41,407 bases of DNA from DYGA01 sp964540695 (GCA_964540695.1 CAZINS010000007.1:1-41407), one strand, 5' to 3'. Positions 21,905-30,456 are shown, counted from the first letter of the stretch. Notes: generated from the letters alone by a model not told the origin. Program-made: numbers and translations.

Positions 21905-23701
21905 TTAGTTACTATGTTTTTTTGCTTTAATACGTTGTTCGGCGTTTAAATATTGTTTTCGTAAACGAACGCTTTTTGGAGTAATTTCTAAATATTCATC
22001 ATCGCGTATTATTTCCAATCCTCTTTCAATTGTCAATAAAAGCGGCGGAGTAAGTAAAATTGCCTCATCAGAACCAGACGCTCGCATATTGGTTAACTGT
22101 TTACCTTTGGTGGGATTAACAGCCATATCTTCACCTTTGGCAGTATTACCTATAACCATTCCTTCATATACTTCAATATTCGGCCCGATGAATAACTGAC
22201 CTCTGGATTGCAAATTAAATAAAGCAAATCCTAAAGCTTTACCAGTGGACATGGAAGTCATTGATCCCGTATCATGTTTACTAATAGGGCCAACATAACT
22301 GTCAAAACCAACTGAATGAGCAGACATCAAGCCTTCACCTTTGGTATCAACCACAAACTGACCACGATATCCAAGTAAACCTCTGGTGGGAATAGTAAAA
22401 ATAAGACGAGTAATATTGGTAGTGGCATCAGTGTGCATTTGTTTCATTACTCCTTTACGACGTGATAACTTTTCAATTACTGTACCAGAAAATTCATTTG
22501 GTACGTCAATAGTTACTTCTTCAAATGGTTCGAGTTTCAAACCATCAACTTCTTTGATAATTACATGTGGTTGTGAAACCTGAATTTCATAACCATCACG
22601 GCGCATCTGTTCCAACAAAATAGCAATGTGCATCTCCCCTCGTCCATAAATTAAATAATAATCATTATTAGAAAAATCTATTTTGAGTCCAACATTTACT
22701 TCTAATTCTTTTTCCAAACGTTCTTTAATTTGTCGATTAGTCACAAACTTACCTTCTCTACCTGCAAAAGGAGAATTATTTACCAATAAATGAATAGAAA
22801 CAGTTGGTTCATCAACATGTATGGCTGGCAAAGCCACTTGTTCATCTGTTTCACAAATAGTCTCACCGATATCAATATCCGCAATGCCAGCAATCATCAC
22901 TAAATCACCGGCTTCAGCAATATTGATTTCTTGACGGTCAAAACCATAAAAAGTATATATTTTAGTAATGGTACCAACCCGACTCTCGTTTTTTTCATTT
23001 TTAACCAATACTTTTTGTCCTTTTTTTACTACACCTTCATAAATTCTACCGATAGCTAAACGCCCTAAATAATCATCATAACCGAGATTAAATGGTTGCA
23101 TCCGCAGTGATGCTTCTATATTATGTGGTGCTACTGGTACATGTTCTAAAATCATATCTAACAGAGGAGTTAAATCATTTGTTTTGTCACTTAAATTTTT
23201 TTTGGCAATACCTTGAACACCAATCGCGTATATTATGGGAAAATTCATTTGTTCTTCAGTAGCACCCAAATCCATAAACAACTCCAACACCATTTCTTCA
23301 ACCTCAGGAATACGAGCGGCTGGTTTGTCAATTTTATTGATAACCACAATTGGCTTAAGCCCCAGTTCCAATGATTTTTTTAAAACATATTTAGTTTGTG
23401 GCATTGGTCCTTCCTGAGCATCAACTACCAGTAAAACTGCATCAATTGAGCGTAAAACCCGTTCTACTTCTGAACCAAAATCAGCATGTCCTGGTGTATC
23501 TACTAAATTTATCTTCGTATCTTTATACATTAAAGAAGCATTTTTTGCATAAATAGTAATACCCCGCTCTTTTTCTAGAGCATATGAGTCCATACTTATC
23601 TCCAAATTTTGTACCATGCCGGTTTGTCTAAGTAAAGCATCGGTTAAAGTGGTTTTGCCGTGGTCAACGTGAGCAATAATAGCGATATTTCTAATTTCCA
23701 T
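21905..23701 (-). CDS. typA: Ribosome-associated GTPase TypA/BipA
   Basis: 598 aa, full length. G1 'AHVDHGKTT' (residues 10-18), switch I 'ERGITI', G3 'DTPGHADF', G4 'NKIDKP'. The EF-G-like domains III and V and the BipA-specific C-terminus follow ('STGKALGFALFNLQSRGQLFIGPN', 'GMVIGNTAKGEDMAVNPTKGKQLTNMRASGSDEA'). It acts on 50S assembly and stress adaptation. The start is ATG; an extended -10-like TGCTAAAAT lies directly before it and a TATAAT about 45 bases upstream. Confidence 0.97.
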   Translation of the reverse strand: MEIRNIAIIAHVDHGKTTLTDALLRQTGMVQNLEISMDSYALEKERGITIYAKNASLMYKDTKINLVDTPGHADFGSEVERVLRSIDAVLLVVDAQEGPMPQTKYVLKKSLELGLKPIVVINKIDKPAARIPEVEEMVLELFMDLGATEEQMNFPIIYAIGVQGIAKKNLSDKTNDLTPLLDMILEHVPVAPHNIEASLRMQPFNLGYDDYLGRLAIGRIYEGVVKKGQKVLVKNEKNESRVGTITKIYTFYGFDRQEINIAEAGDLVMIAGIADIDIGETICETDEQVALPAIHVDEPTVSIHLLVNNSPFAGREGKFVTNRQIKERLEKELEVNVGLKIDFSNNDYYLIYGRGEMHIAILLEQMRRDGYEIQVSQPHVIIKEVDGLKLEPFEEVTIDVPNEFSGTVIEKLSRRKGVMKQMHTDATTNITRLIFTIPTRGLLGYRGQFVVDTKGEGLMSAHSVGFDSYVGPISKHDTGSMTSMSTGKALGFALFNLQSRGQLFIGPNIEVYEGMVIGNTAKGEDMAVNPTKGKQLTNMRASGSDEAILLTPPLLLTIERGLEIIRDDEYLEITPKSVRLRKQYLNAEQRIKAKKHSN

Positions 23702-23872
23702 ATTTTAGCAGATAAAAAAAGCGCTGTACGCGCGTTAAAAATTATTATACTTACCTAATCTTAACTTTGATAGAATAAAATATTTTTGACAAAAATGCAA
23801 GTCTCACTTGCCTTTAATTTATTTATAATAGCAAAATATAATAGTCAGACCTAAACCAGTTTACAAAAAATA

Positions 23873-23898
23873 TAAAACCCATCAGATTTACTGATGGG
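23873..23898 (-). terminator. Terminator of the 65-aa gene
   Basis: CCCATCAG pairs with CTGATGGG around ATTTA, followed on the minus strand by TTTTATATTTTTTG. Confidence 0.85.
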
Positions 23899-23909
23899 CA
23901 ATATTAACA

Positions 23910-24107
23910 TTATTTATCTACTGAAATAAAGTCAGCTACTATCTTTTTTACACAGGCCGTTTGGCCTTGAATTAATTGGGGCGTAAAATTGTGAATAAAA
24001 TTTCCATCTACTCTACCTGCTTGATAAGCGGCCGAAATTGCTTTGATAAAAATTTCCTTTTCTTGTTTTTTTAAAACCAATTTTAAATCACTTTTTACTT
24101 CAGCCAT
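23910..24107 (-). CDS. Small helical protein, unknown
   Basis: 65 aa, soluble, mixed charge, predicted mostly helical from its composition (MAEVKSDLKLVLKKQEKEIF; 'AISAAYQAGRVDGNFIHNF'). One Cys (C52). No family recognised. A GGAGG ribosome binding site lies 7 bases before the ATG, and a strong terminator follows the stop. It sits just downstream of tRNA-Trp, the place where secE-nusG is found in many bacteria, but it has no membrane span and is not SecE. Confidence 0.6.
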   Translation of the reverse strand: MAEVKSDLKLVLKKQEKEIFIKAISAAYQAGRVDGNFIHNFTPQLIQGQTACVKKIVADFISVDK

Positions 24108-24147
24108 AATAACCCTCCATTTTTTAATTTAAAAAATTAACCAATCT

Positions 24148-24223
24148 TGGCAGGGGCGCTAGGATTCGAACCCAGACTAAAGGTTTTGGAGACCCTTGTG
24201 CTAGCCATTGACACTACGCCCCC
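24148..24223 (-). tRNA. trnW: tRNA-Trp (CCA anticodon)
   Basis: Full cloverleaf: acceptor GGGGGCG with CGCCCCT (first pair G-U), T arm CTGGG/CCTAG with loop TTCGAAT, anticodon stem AGGGT/ACCTT with loop CTCCAAA. The 3' CCA is encoded (24148-24150). Anticodon CCA reads UGG only, consistent with UGA as stop. Confidence 0.96.
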
Positions 24224-24234
24224 AGCAATATTAG

Positions 24235-24663
24235 TTAATTTTGTAAATTTAATTCTTCAACTAATTCAGGATTTCTTTCTAAAATATATTCATACTTATC
24301 TTTGCTTTCACCAGTAGTTTCATCAAATAAGGGACTACCACCAGCATAAACGGTATCAGCTGGATCACCATATTGATTTAAACCTTTTTTATCTAACCAT
24401 TGGTCAATCTCACTTTTTACACTATTGGTTAAAGATTTAGCAATGAAACTAATAGTTTTTTCTGCTACTTCACCAGCTGTAGCTTTGGCTTTATCTTTTA
24501 ATTCTACTTGCTTATCTAAAATATCATCACCGTGTGATTGTTGGATTTTATCTGACAAATCTTGATTTTTCTCTAAAACTTGTTTATCTAACTTTTTAAT
24601 AGAAAAACAACCGGTTAAACTCAAAAGGGAAAAAACGGAAATTAAAATAAAAAATTTCTTCAT
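24235..24663 (-). CDS. Lipoprotein, unknown
   Basis: 142 aa. A type II signal peptide, MKKFFILISVFSLLSLTGC, has a clear lipobox (L-T-G-C19). The mature part is polar and helical, with a coiled-coil-like 'LDKQVLEKNQDLSDKIQQ' and an acidic end ('LFDETTGESKDKYEYIL'). The C-terminal 'YGDPADTVYAGGSPLFD' recurs in small lipoproteins of uncultured bacteria as I recall, with unknown role. It lies 5 bases after rpmG and 11 bases before tRNA-Trp, apparently within one transcript. Confidence 0.75.
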   Translation of the reverse strand: MKKFFILISVFSLLSLTGCFSIKKLDKQVLEKNQDLSDKIQQSHGDDILDKQVELKDKAKATAGEVAEKTISFIAKSLTNSVKSEIDQWLDKKGLNQYGDPADTVYAGGSPLFDETTGESKDKYEYILERNPELVEELNLQN

Positions 24664-24668
24664 AAAAT

Positions 24669-24824
24669 CTATTTAGTTTCTTTATGTAGAGTGTGCAATT
24701 TACACCAGCGACAATACTTTTTCATTTCTAAACGAGCTTTTAAAATCTTTTTGTTCTTATGTGAATGATAATTCACATGATGACACTGGGTACATTCAAG
24801 TTTAATCAAGTTATCTTGTGACAT
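24669..24824 (-). CDS. rpmG: 50S ribosomal protein bL33
   Basis: 51 aa, ATG 24824 to TAG 24669. Two zinc-type Cys pairs, 'LECTQCHHVNYHSHKNK' and 'KKYCRWCKLHTLHKETK', are in the expected places for the C+ form of bL33, and 'LEMKKYCRWCKLHT' matches the family's C-terminal signature. Located in the classic neighbourhood of tRNA-Thr/Tyr/Trp genes. secE and nusG, which usually follow, are not in this window. Confidence 0.93.
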   Translation of the reverse strand: MSQDNLIKLECTQCHHVNYHSHKNKKILKARLEMKKYCRWCKLHTLHKETK

Positions 24825-24924
24825 AAATTAAATTAAAATTTAATATTTAAAATAAAAATACAAACTACAAAAAATAAATAATCAATCAGCTTGGTTTTTT
24901 CTTGGTTGTTGAAATTTATGATTA

Positions 24925-24999
24925 TGGAGCCGAGAAGAGGAATTGAACCCCCAACCTACGGTTTACAAAACCGTTGCTCTACCATTGAGCTATCTCGGC
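24925..24999 (-). tRNA. trnT: tRNA-Thr (TGT anticodon)
   Basis: Acceptor GCCGAGA with TCTCGGC, discriminator T, encoded CCA. Anticodon stem ACGGT/ACCGT with loop TTTGTAA, T loop TTCAATT. Confidence 0.96.
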
Positions 25000-25003
25000 C
25001 TAA

Positions 25004-25069
25004 TTTGAATATAGAATATAGAATTTAGAATATGGGATTTTTAATAATTCTAGATTCCAGATTCTAGAT
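25004..25069. repeat. Degenerate heptamer tract between two tRNA genes
   Basis: About nine units: TTTGAAT, ATAGAAT, ATAGAAT, TTAGAAT, ATGGGAT, TTTTAAT, then AATTCTA, GATTCCA, GATTCTA. It fills the spacer between tRNA-Thr and tRNA-Tyr almost exactly. Confidence 0.8.
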
Positions 25070-25076
25070 GCAAAAA

Positions 25077-25162
25077 TGGTGGGTGGAGTAGGGATCGAAC
25101 CTACGAAGGCGTAAGCCAGCAGATTTACAGTCTGCCCCGTTTGACCACTTCGGTATCCACCC
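25077..25162 (-). tRNA. trnY: tRNA-Tyr (GTA anticodon)
   Basis: Class II tRNA with a long variable arm. Acceptor GGGTGGA with TCCACCC, anticodon loop CTGTAAA, T arm GTAGG/CCTAC, encoded CCA. Confidence 0.96.
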
Positions 25163-25270
25163 ATGATTTTTATATAAATTCCTTATAATTTTTAAATAAG
25201 CCATCATAATATAACATGTTATTATGGTAATTTCAAGTGTAAAAAAACCGCACCAAAATGCAGTTTTTAC

Positions 25271-25346
25271 TGGAGCCGTTGTGCGGATTTGAACCGCAGA
25301 CCTACTCCTTACCATGGAGTTGCTCTACCAACTGAGCTACAACGGC
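25271..25346 (-). tRNA. trnT: tRNA-Thr (GGT anticodon)
   Basis: Acceptor GCCGTTG with CAACGGC, discriminator T, encoded CCA. Anticodon stem ACTCC/GGAGT with loop ATGGTAA. Second threonine tRNA of the cluster. Confidence 0.96.
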
Positions 25347-25422
25347 TAATATAGAATATAGAATTTAAAATATAGAATTTTGAATTATTCAAGATTCCAA
25401 ATTTAAGATTCCAAATTCAAAT
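25346..25422. repeat. Degenerate heptamer tract into the TPR gene end
   Basis: Eleven units, AGAATAT, AGAATTT, AAAATAT, AGAATTT, TGAATTA, TTCAAGA, TTCCAAA, TTTAAGA, TTCCAAA and flanks, from the 5' end of tRNA-Thr to the last codons of the TPR gene. Confidence 0.8.
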
Positions 25423-26316
25423 ACTTTCAATCTGCTCTTGCCACTCAGAAATTTTTTTATTTTCTGGATTTACTTCAATTAAAACATTTAAAACTTGACC
25501 TGCTCTAACTTTATCTTTTCTTATTATACTTATATTTAAAAGGGCGTCAAGGTATTTAGGATTCTTTGGTTCTAAATTAAGTGCTTTTTCAAAATATTCG
25601 ACTGCTTTGTCATACTCAGCCTCCAATACATAAACTTCAGCTAAATTATGTAAATAGTTGGCATTTTGGTTATTCATTTCTACCGATATGCGAAACTGCG
25701 CTTCTGCTTCTTGTAGATGACCCTGAGCTCTTGATACCTGACCTAATTTATCGTGAAAATAAGCTTCGGCACTACTCAATTTCAATAAATATTCAAAAAC
25801 TTCCTTGGCTTCATCATATTTTTTTAATTCTATATATATATCTCCTAATCCCTCAAAAGCGTCTATATTTTTTGGATCAAGTGAGATTATTTCTAAAAAT
25901 TTCTTTTCCGCTTCAGCTAATTCATCTTTTTTAATATGCTCTTTAGCCAAAGTTAATAAATTATCTAGCCGTTGTTGTAAGGAAGTCATGCCTACGGCAG
26001 CGACAGATTTTGCTTGCCGCCGTTTATTTAAAAGTTGTTTTTCTTTTTCCAATAAATCATGATACATACCGGCTAAAATATTTTTCAATACTTTCAATAC
26101 AACTTTTGATTTTTCCCGCCAAATTTTTGTTCTATCCAAAAGCACTCGACGTAAACGTTGTTCTAACATATTCTTTTTTATTTCTTGTTGTTTCGTCTCT
26201 ATCAAAGTATTAACGTCTATCCTAGCAGCTAAGGGAAATTTTTTAACAAAAAAATAAGCTACACCAATAAAACTAATTATAGCTAGAATTAAAAAAATTA
26301 TTTCATACCAAATCAT
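25417..26316 (-). CDS. Membrane-anchored TPR protein
   Basis: 299 aa from the ATG at 26316 (MIWYEIIFL); a TTG four codons upstream is also in frame. Residues 2-24 are one membrane span, followed by a charged linker with 'EKEKQLLNKRRQAK'. From about residue 115 there are four or five TPR units ('AEAEKKFLEIISLDPKNIDAFEGLGDIYIELKKYDEAKEVFEYLLKL' pattern, with P at the unit ends), facing the cytoplasm or periplasm. TPRs bind protein partners; the partner is unknown. Last gene of the scpA-fba run, 32 bases after fba. Confidence 0.85.
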   Translation of the reverse strand: MIWYEIIFLILAIISFIGVAYFFVKKFPLAARIDVNTLIETKQQEIKKNMLEQRLRRVLLDRTKIWREKSKVVLKVLKNILAGMYHDLLEKEKQLLNKRRQAKSVAAVGMTSLQQRLDNLLTLAKEHIKKDELAEAEKKFLEIISLDPKNIDAFEGLGDIYIELKKYDEAKEVFEYLLKLSSAEAYFHDKLGQVSRAQGHLQEAEAQFRISVEMNNQNANYLHNLAEVYVLEAEYDKAVEYFEKALNLEPKNPKYLDALLNISIIRKDKVRAGQVLNVLIEVNPENKKISEWQEQIESI

Positions 26317-26348
26317 ATAAAATATCAAAAGTAATTATTTATAAAACT

Positions 26349-27203
26349 TCATACTTGATTGGCACTACCAAATAACTCCATCTTAGCCATAACCAATTTT
26401 TTTACTGACAAAATAGCTGGGGTTAATAATTTACGAGGGTCGGTCTCGTTGGGATTTGCTTGTGCTTGTTTGATTACACTTTGGGTAAAACCAACTTTTA
26501 TATCAGTACCGATATTGATTATATTTACTCCCAGTTTAACAGCTTGTAAAATTTTATCATCATTACCGCTACCACCATGCAAAACAAAAGGAATGGTGCC
26601 AATCTTCTGCTTGATTGTCCGCAATAAGTCAAAGTTAATATTTTCATCTTGAAAACTACCATGAGCTGTACCAACCGCTGCAGCAATAGTATCAACATTT
26701 GTAGCCTTGATAAATTCATAAACTTCTTCTGGGTCTGCCAAGGGAATTACTTCCCCCAGTTTACCGCTACCACCATGACCACCAAGCAAAGCGCCAACTT
26801 CACCTTGTACCCAAACACCCCGTTGATGAGCATATTCAACTGCTTGTTTAGTAATAACAATATTCTCTGCTAATGATAAATGAGAACCGTCCATATGGAC
26901 TGATTTAAAACCCGCCTCAATGCAAGCAAATAAAAAATCAATATTTTTCCCATGATCCAAATGTAAAGCCAATGGTACATCTTTAGCTATATCTTGTGCT
27001 AATGCCTCTACAATATTGACCACGGTCTTAATCCCCATATACTGAGCAGCACTTTCAGACACTTGAATGATAGCTGGTGAATTCATCTCACTGGCTGCTT
27101 GGGCTACCGCAATGACAGTTTCTAAATTATGAACATTGTAAGCCCCTAAACAATAATCTTTTTTAACCGCAGCCGCAATCAATTCTTTAATATGCACTAA
27201 CAT
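26349..27203 (-). CDS. fba: Class II fructose-bisphosphate aldolase
   Basis: 284 aa zinc enzyme splitting fructose-1,6-bisphosphate to DHAP and glyceraldehyde-3-phosphate. D83 and H84 in 'LHLDHGKN' (catalytic Asp and Zn ligand), E135 in 'QGEVGALLGG', H181 in 'AVGTAHGSF' and H209 in 'VLHGGSG' are the expected metal and active-site residues. It starts at an ATG 3 bases past the tpiA stop, making a glycolytic pair. Tagatose-bisphosphate aldolase is a close relative and cannot be fully excluded. Confidence 0.95.
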   Translation of the reverse strand: MLVHIKELIAAAVKKDYCLGAYNVHNLETVIAVAQAASEMNSPAIIQVSESAAQYMGIKTVVNIVEALAQDIAKDVPLALHLDHGKNIDFLFACIEAGFKSVHMDGSHLSLAENIVITKQAVEYAHQRGVWVQGEVGALLGGHGGSGKLGEVIPLADPEEVYEFIKATNVDTIAAAVGTAHGSFQDENINFDLLRTIKQKIGTIPFVLHGGSGNDDKILQAVKLGVNIINIGTDIKVGFTQSVIKQAQANPNETDPRKLLTPAILSVKKLVMAKMELFGSANQV

Positions 27204-27206
27204 AAA

Positions 27207-27974
27207 TTATTTAGATAAATTATCAAAAATTATTTTGGCCATTTGGCTAAATTCATCAACATCCAAACTAGCACCTCCAACTAACACGCCATCAAGTAAC
27301 GTTGACGAAGTAAAGTAAGAAATATTTTTTGTATCTACACTCCCACCATATAAAATTTGCACATCTTTCTTTAAATCCAAATCTGGATACAAATCAATCA
27401 ACACTTGTTTGATAACTCTAACTGCATGTTCAGCCTCCTCAATCTTAACCGCTTGGCCACTGCCTATTACCCACACAGGCTCATAAGCAATTAATATTTT
27501 TTTATTAAATAATTGAATATTCTGTAAGGCACTTTCCACTTGACCAGCAATTACAAAATCTTTTCTGCCCAATTGTCTTTCAGAAAAAGTCTCTCCCACA
27601 CATAAAATTGGTACCAGTCCGGCTCGCAACACTGCTTGCATTTTTTTATTAATCATTTCCTCTGTTTCTTGTAGTTGCTGTCTCCTTTCTGAATGGCCAA
27701 CAATAATATATTCAGTATTAAATTCTTTTAACATCGAGGGGGATACTTCCCCAGTAAAACTACCTTTTTCTTCCCAAAAACAATTTTGAGCCCCAAGTGC
27801 CACTCCAGAGCCTGTTATCAACTTAGCCACCGCGGATAATGATGGAAAAGATGGGCAAATTACTGTATTTACCATTGATAAATAAGGTGTAATGTTTTTT
27901 AGAATAGTGGTGACATGAGATTTACTATCAGCCGCCGTCAAATTCATTTTCCAATTAGCAATAAGATATTTCAT
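27207..27974 (-). CDS. tpiA: Triosephosphate isomerase
   Basis: 255 aa, full length. Catalytic residues K9 ('ANWKMN'), H94 ('VGHSERR') and E165 ('AYEPVWVIGSG') are all present, as is the phosphate-binding 'ILYGGSV'. It interconverts DHAP and glyceraldehyde-3-phosphate. Coupled to the aldolase downstream. Confidence 0.97.
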   Translation of the reverse strand: MKYLIANWKMNLTAADSKSHVTTILKNITPYLSMVNTVICPSFPSLSAVAKLITGSGVALGAQNCFWEEKGSFTGEVSPSMLKEFNTEYIIVGHSERRQQLQETEEMINKKMQAVLRAGLVPILCVGETFSERQLGRKDFVIAGQVESALQNIQLFNKKILIAYEPVWVIGSGQAVKIEEAEHAVRVIKQVLIDLYPDLDLKKDVQILYGGSVDTKNISYFTSSTLLDGVLVGGASLDVDEFSQMAKIIFDNLSK

Positions 27975-28031
27975 GAAGTTAAATAATTTATAAACAATGA
28001 TAGTGTAATAAATTAAAGACTAAAAAGCAAC

Positions 28032-28904
28032 CTAAGGCCATAACCAATTATTGAATGTCCACCAAGCCAAAGCTTTGGCATCTTGCCATCGATCATCTTC
28101 AGTAGCGCTACCTAAAACAACCAAAAAAACCTCATCTGCTTCTTGATTGGCTACTAAGGTTGTTAAACAATAACCAGCTTCATCTATAAATCCGGTCTTA
28201 CCTGCTTTAACTTCCAAAAAACTATTCAATAGCAAATTTGTATTTATTACTTTTCTCATTATACTTGAACTGGTCGATTGTAAAGTAAAGCTTGCTTGTG
28301 CCACCGGTTGAAGTATAAACTCATTTTCCCAAGCCGTCTTGGCTAGCAACCAAACATCATTAGCTGAAGCAATATTTTTTTCTGATAATCCAGTTGGATC
28401 AAGAAAAAAACTATTATTCATTCCTAAATTTTTTGCTTTTTGATTCATTCGTTCAACAAATTCAGTTGGAGTTAACCCAGTAAAACGAACCAAGGCCATG
28501 GCAGCATTATTATCAGAACCTATTAGCATTGTCCAAAATAATTCTTTGACTGTCCAACTCTCACCCCGATAAACATACTTAGCACGATAAACCTCATCAC
28601 TTGGTTGCATGATAACAACTGCCTGCCAATTAGGATTAGTATCCAAAAAAACTAGGGCGGTCATCAACTTAGTGATACTTGCTATAGGCAATGCGGTTTG
28701 TTCATCTTTAGCAAATAATATTTGTTCTGTCTGTTTATCAACTACCAAAGCGGCCTTGGCGGTAATATCTACTCCGATACTCCCGCTGGTATAATCTCTA
28801 ACTGGATATAAAGAATTATTATTCAATAAACCATCGCCACTAGACAAAACTAAACCACTGGAAAGAAGAGTGGATAAAATGAATGATACTAAAAACTGAA
28901 ACAT
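28032..28904 (-). CDS. D-alanyl-D-alanine carboxypeptidase (peptidase S11)
   Basis: About 290 aa from the ATG at 28904; a TTG three codons upstream overlaps the scpB stop. N-terminal signal or anchor 'MFQFLVSFILSTLLSSGLVL'. The three penicillin-binding motifs are SxxK 'SITK', SxN 'SDN' and 'KTG', at residues 79-82, 133-135 and 239-241 counted from the TTG. It trims D-Ala from peptidoglycan stem peptides outside the membrane. There is no long C-terminal amphipathic anchor as in DacA/PBP5, so it is probably held by its N-terminus. It follows scpB, as dac genes do in Firmicutes. Confidence 0.93.
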   Translation of the reverse strand: MFQFLVSFILSTLLSSGLVLSSGDGLLNNNSLYPVRDYTSGSIGVDITAKAALVVDKQTEQILFAKDEQTALPIASITKLMTALVFLDTNPNWQAVVIMQPSDEVYRAKYVYRGESWTVKELFWTMLIGSDNNAAMALVRFTGLTPTEFVERMNQKAKNLGMNNSFFLDPTGLSEKNIASANDVWLLAKTAWENEFILQPVAQASFTLQSTSSSIMRKVINTNLLLNSFLEVKAGKTGFIDEAGYCLTTLVANQEADEVFLVVLGSATEDDRWQDAKALAWWTFNNWLWP

Positions 28905-28909
28905 AAATA

Positions 28910-29476
28910 TCAATTCTTAACTAAATTTTCCTCATCAGTAGTAGTACTACTAGCGATAGATTCAATAAATTCATGTTGATGAAATTTAGCATATTCTGGT
29001 AACTCAGCAATATCAGACAATCCTAAATGCTTTAAAAAATCCATAGTTACTTGATACTTTTTCTCACCATTATCGTTAATTTCTTCGATTAATCCTTTGA
29101 TCATTAAATTACGCAAAATCAAGGCGCAATTAATACCTCTGATTCTATCTAAGGTGGATTTAGCGATTGGGCCACTATAAGAAATAATTGTTAAAGCTTC
29201 CAATGCTGGTCTGGTCAACTCTGATAACTGTTCCACTTCTAAATAAGATTCAATAAAATCTGCTTGTGAAGGATTGGTTACTAACTGAACAGCATCATTT
29301 GTTTCTACCACCCACCAACCAGAATCTGGGGTATTGAATTGTTCACGAAGACTAGTAATATATTTTTTTACATCGTCTACTTCTTCGGATAAAACTGTGG
29401 CTAGTTCTTTAAACTTAACAGGCTTATGTGACAACAATAAGAGAGTTTGGATTTTAAGTAATTTATCTTTATGCAT
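28910..29476 (-). CDS. scpB: Segregation and condensation protein B
   Basis: 188 aa. Tandem winged helices: 'KLLKIQTLLLLSHKPVKFKELATVL' and the diagnostic 'LTRPALEALTIISYSGPIAKSTLDRIRGINCALILRNLMIKGLIEE'. ScpB bridges the ScpA kleisin in the SMC condensin complex. It starts 2 bases after scpA and stops with TGA. Confidence 0.95.
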   Translation of the reverse strand: MHKDKLLKIQTLLLLSHKPVKFKELATVLSEEVDDVKKYITSLREQFNTPDSGWWVVETNDAVQLVTNPSQADFIESYLEVEQLSELTRPALEALTIISYSGPIAKSTLDRIRGINCALILRNLMIKGLIEEINDNGEKKYQVTMDFLKHLGLSDIAELPEYAKFHQHEFIESIASSTTTDEENLVKN

Positions 29477-29478
29477 AT

Positions 29479-30189
29479 TTAGGATTTATTATTTTTTTTA
29501 ACAATAAAATTGGCAAAAATAGTTTCTTGATAAACTTCAACCTCACGTTGTTTAACTAATTCCAAAACCGCTAAAAAATTGACAATTCGTTCAGTCTTAG
29601 TAACTGAGTGTTCTATTAAATCGTGCCAAGCAAAAGATGTTTTATTTTGAATATAATTTTTTATATACTCAATCCTATCTTTAATACTAATTGTAGTTTT
29701 CATCTTTTTTATTTTCAACCTGACAATTGGTTCGAGTTGAACCAATACTTCACTCATCAATGTTTGTAATGTAACTAAGGATATATTATGAGGTGGAATA
29801 AATTTTGGTTTAGGTAAGCGCCAGGGTTTAAGGCGAGAATAAAAATAATTATCACTCCGCCAACGTTGTTGTATCTTTTTAGCAACTTGCACATATTCTT
29901 GATATAACTTTAACTGTCTTGCTAAATCGGTTTCTTCAACCACTTCATCTATAAAATAATCTGGTGACAAAACTTTTGATTTTAAATAAAGCAATTTAGC
30001 CGCAACCAATAAAAAATCAGCGATCTCTTCTGGATGAAGATCGGTTTGTGCTTCCAAAATGGCAACATACTGATCTGTTACCTTAGCCAATGATAGATCT
30101 GTTATATCCAACTGCTCTTGTTCAATTAGCTCCAATAACAAACCAAGCGGCCCTTCAAACTGTTCTAATTTTATATTATTATTAATCAT
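29479..30189 (-). CDS. scpA: Segregation and condensation protein A (kleisin)
   Basis: 236 aa from the ATG at 30189 (MINNNIKLEQFEGPLGLLLELIEQ). A TTG at 30216 is rejected because it falls inside a hairpin. The N-terminal 'FEGPLGLLLELIEQEQLDITDLSLAKVTDQYV' contacts the SMC neck; the C-terminal winged helix 'VKTERIVNFLAVLELVKQREVEVYQ' contacts the SMC head. First gene of the scpA-scpB-dac-tpiA-fba run. Confidence 0.94.
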   Translation of the reverse strand: MINNNIKLEQFEGPLGLLLELIEQEQLDITDLSLAKVTDQYVAILEAQTDLHPEEIADFLLVAAKLLYLKSKVLSPDYFIDEVVEETDLARQLKLYQEYVQVAKKIQQRWRSDNYFYSRLKPWRLPKPKFIPPHNISLVTLQTLMSEVLVQLEPIVRLKIKKMKTTISIKDRIEYIKNYIQNKTSFAWHDLIEHSVTKTERIVNFLAVLELVKQREVEVYQETIFANFIVKKNNKS

Positions 30190-30196
30190 AATTAAA

Positions 30197-30219
30197 AATT
30201 GGCTAAAATTAGCCAATTT
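30197..30219 (-). terminator. Attenuator-like hairpin at the scpA start
   Basis: On the minus strand AAATTGGCT pairs with AGCCAATTT and is followed by TTTTTAATT, then the scpA ATG, so it ends only 8 bases before the gene. It may act as an intrinsic attenuator, or be a terminator from an earlier arrangement. Confidence 0.5.
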
Positions 30220-30300
30220 ATACTAATTCCAGCATGGGGATTACAAACATATTTTATCATATTTAAGAGTAATTTAAAAGTAATAATTATATTTTTTATA

Positions 30301-30329
30301 TTGACATAATTTTTAAAATATGATATAAT
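30301..30329 (+). promoter_or_regulatory. Perfect consensus sigma70 promoter
   Basis: TTGACA (30301-30306), exactly 17 bases, TATAAT (30324-30329). It drives the 31-aa micro gene. Confidence 0.9.
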
Positions 30330-30359
30330 ATATATAATTAGTACATAAAGGAGTTAAAA

Positions 30360-30455
30360 ATGGAAATAATTGAAATAGTGGTAATATTAATTGCTTATAT
30401 AATCTTTGCCATTACTATTGGCAAAATACTGAAAAAAAATTCTACCTATACATAA
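30360..30455 (+). CDS. 31-aa single-span membrane protein
   Basis: ATG 30360 to TAA 30453-30455. The peptide is MEIIEIVVILIAYIIFAITI followed by GKILKKNSTYT: an acidic N-terminus, one membrane span and a basic C-terminal tail (inside positive). The expression unit is ideal: a perfect consensus promoter 30 bases upstream, AAAGGAG 6 bases before the ATG, and a strong terminator starting right after the stop. No family recognised. The size resembles KdpF-like accessory peptides, but no partner gene is adjacent. Confidence 0.8.
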   Translation: MEIIEIVVILIAYIIFAITIGKILKKNSTYT

Positions 30456-30456
30456 A

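Noticed and set aside
23910..24107. SecE identity for the protein after tRNA-Trp
   Set aside because: It has no membrane span and no SecE motif; only the position suggested it.
25064..25315. 83-aa open frame on the minus strand
   Set aside because: It reads through tRNA-Tyr and ends in tRNA-Thr(GGT); its peptide is translated tRNA sequence.
30190..30216. TTG start giving a longer ScpA
   Set aside because: The extra codons lie in a hairpin with terminator character; the ATG at 30189 gives the normal ScpA N-terminus.
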